The notes under the pieces are model-generated. The model did no database searches. It saw only the letters and a program-made list of their open reading frames with translations, and was not told where the DNA came from. Shown piece after piece: positions 63,555 to 64,000 of a stretch of DNA of 64,000 nt. How positions within the stretch are numbered: the first letter of the stretch is position 1; the number at the start of each line of letters is the position of its first letter. The stretch lies in the NCBI GenBank assembly GCA_949752735.1, contig OX457053.1:27127797-27191796 (forward strand), given 5' to 3'. A program made the position numbers and the translations under genes. Source of the stretch: Lumbricus terrestris. Taxonomy: Eukaryota; Annelida; Clitellata; Crassiclitellata; Lumbricidae.

Positions 63555-63886
63555 ATCGTGCCAAGTATCTTCGGGTACTCGAATCGCCGACTCCTGTCGC
63601 CTGCTGAACAGCACTGAAGTACGCAACGAGCCGTGGATATGCGGTCAGTTCCACGAGTTCTGGGTCTCCTCCAGGTCTGGGGCCGACGGTGTCACCCTTG
63701 CGTTTGGTAGCGGTCGAAAGGTCGGTGCCTCCTCCGTCATTTTGTCTGCAGCCACAGCCAATCGAAGTTCGGCTGCTGCTGCTGTGGATGGTGGAGGCGT
63801 CTGCCTTGACCACATCTCCAATTACAGGCTCCATCATGAACAGCCGACTAGCACGGCCTACATCCGAGTCCACAGAAATGCTTCGA
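63555..63886 (+). CDS. Exon of the secreted/surface protein (possible Methyltransf_FA-like module)
   Basis: Acceptor TTTATTTCTCAG, one base completing the preceding codon, then 110 codons and one base before the donor TCGA|GTATGT. It reads SCQVSSGTRIADSCRLLNST, GQFHEFWVSSRSGADGVTLA, FGSGRKVG, GGGVCLDHISNYRLHHEQ, YIRVHRNAS. The 'FHEFWVS...G-TLAFGSG' stretch recalls the FW-S...I-VG-G core of farnesoic-acid-O-methyltransferase-like extracellular modules, but the match is weak. Three sequons are present. The gene continues beyond the window. Confidence 0.65.
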
Positions 63887-63899
63887 GTATGTTGTGTTC

Positions 63900-64000
63900 C
63901 TAAGTCCTAAGATAAGACAAAACAAGACAAAACAAGACAAGACTGGATAAGATGAGGCAATGCAATGCAAGACAAGACAAGACAAGACTAGACTAGATAA
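63900..64000. repeat. (AAGAC)n-type simple repeat
   Basis: AAGACAAGACAAAAC-like pentanucleotides to the window end, in the intron after the exon donor at 63,887. Confidence 0.8.

Noticed and set aside
63544..63910. ORFs on both strands over the last exon in other frames
   Set aside because: They do not start or stop at the splice sites; the frame joined in phase to the 56,682 exon is preferred.

Overview
This is eukaryotic, intron-containing and transposon-crowded DNA. The best guess is an invertebrate deuterostome, probably an echinoderm. The reasons are an UNC93A-type gene with compact exons in long introns, LTR retrotransposons of the Gmr1 group (known mainly from deuterostomes), tRNA-derived SINEs and very frequent AGGCCT-type words. 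No species can be named from sequence alone.

Layout. (1) 1-14,545: a satellite array of about 39 monomers of ~341 bp with clear higher-order organisation, decaying at its right edge, where a hAT-type MITE has split a degenerate monomer. (2) 14,546-16,678: unassigned sequence, an ATGG-type microsatellite and a 14-bp minisatellite just downstream of a gene. (3) 16,679-45,520, minus strand: a complete six-exon UNC93-family membrane protein gene (571 codons by my splice model, every exon phase consistent). Its introns hold most of the mobile DNA: two LINEs with long reading frames, a structurally intact Gmr1-like LTR retrotransposon (30,100-37,417), a hAT element with a nested mariner-like inverted repeat, a large hAT (39,533-44,851) that itself received a MITE, a LINE and two near-identical Helitrons, and many hAT-type MITEs with 8-bp target duplications. 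(4) 45,521-50,865: intergenic SINE, MITE and LTR debris. (5) 50,866-63,886, plus strand: at least three phase-matched exons (probably four, with a signal-peptide exon preceded by a cluster of CRE motifs) of a heavily glycosylated secreted or surface protein that runs out of the window. An intron of it carries a second, internally deleted Gmr1-like element (58,997-62,861, minus strand) inserted at the centre of a palindrome.

How the parts relate. The two host genes diverge from the 45.5-51 kb interval. The intact LTR element has one gag-pol ORF with integrase placed before reverse transcriptase, a SCAN-like capsid region, a tRNA-Leu-type primer site, and LTRs that look identical apart from one indel. 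The deleted element keeps LTRs, primer site and polypurine tract but has lost most of gag, the integrase core and the RT palm, and its protease lacks the catalytic Asp, so any movement would have to be in trans. Nesting order gives a relative history: a local duplication next to UNC93 exon 3 came before the hAT insertion, and the big hAT came before the LINE, which came before the Helitron.
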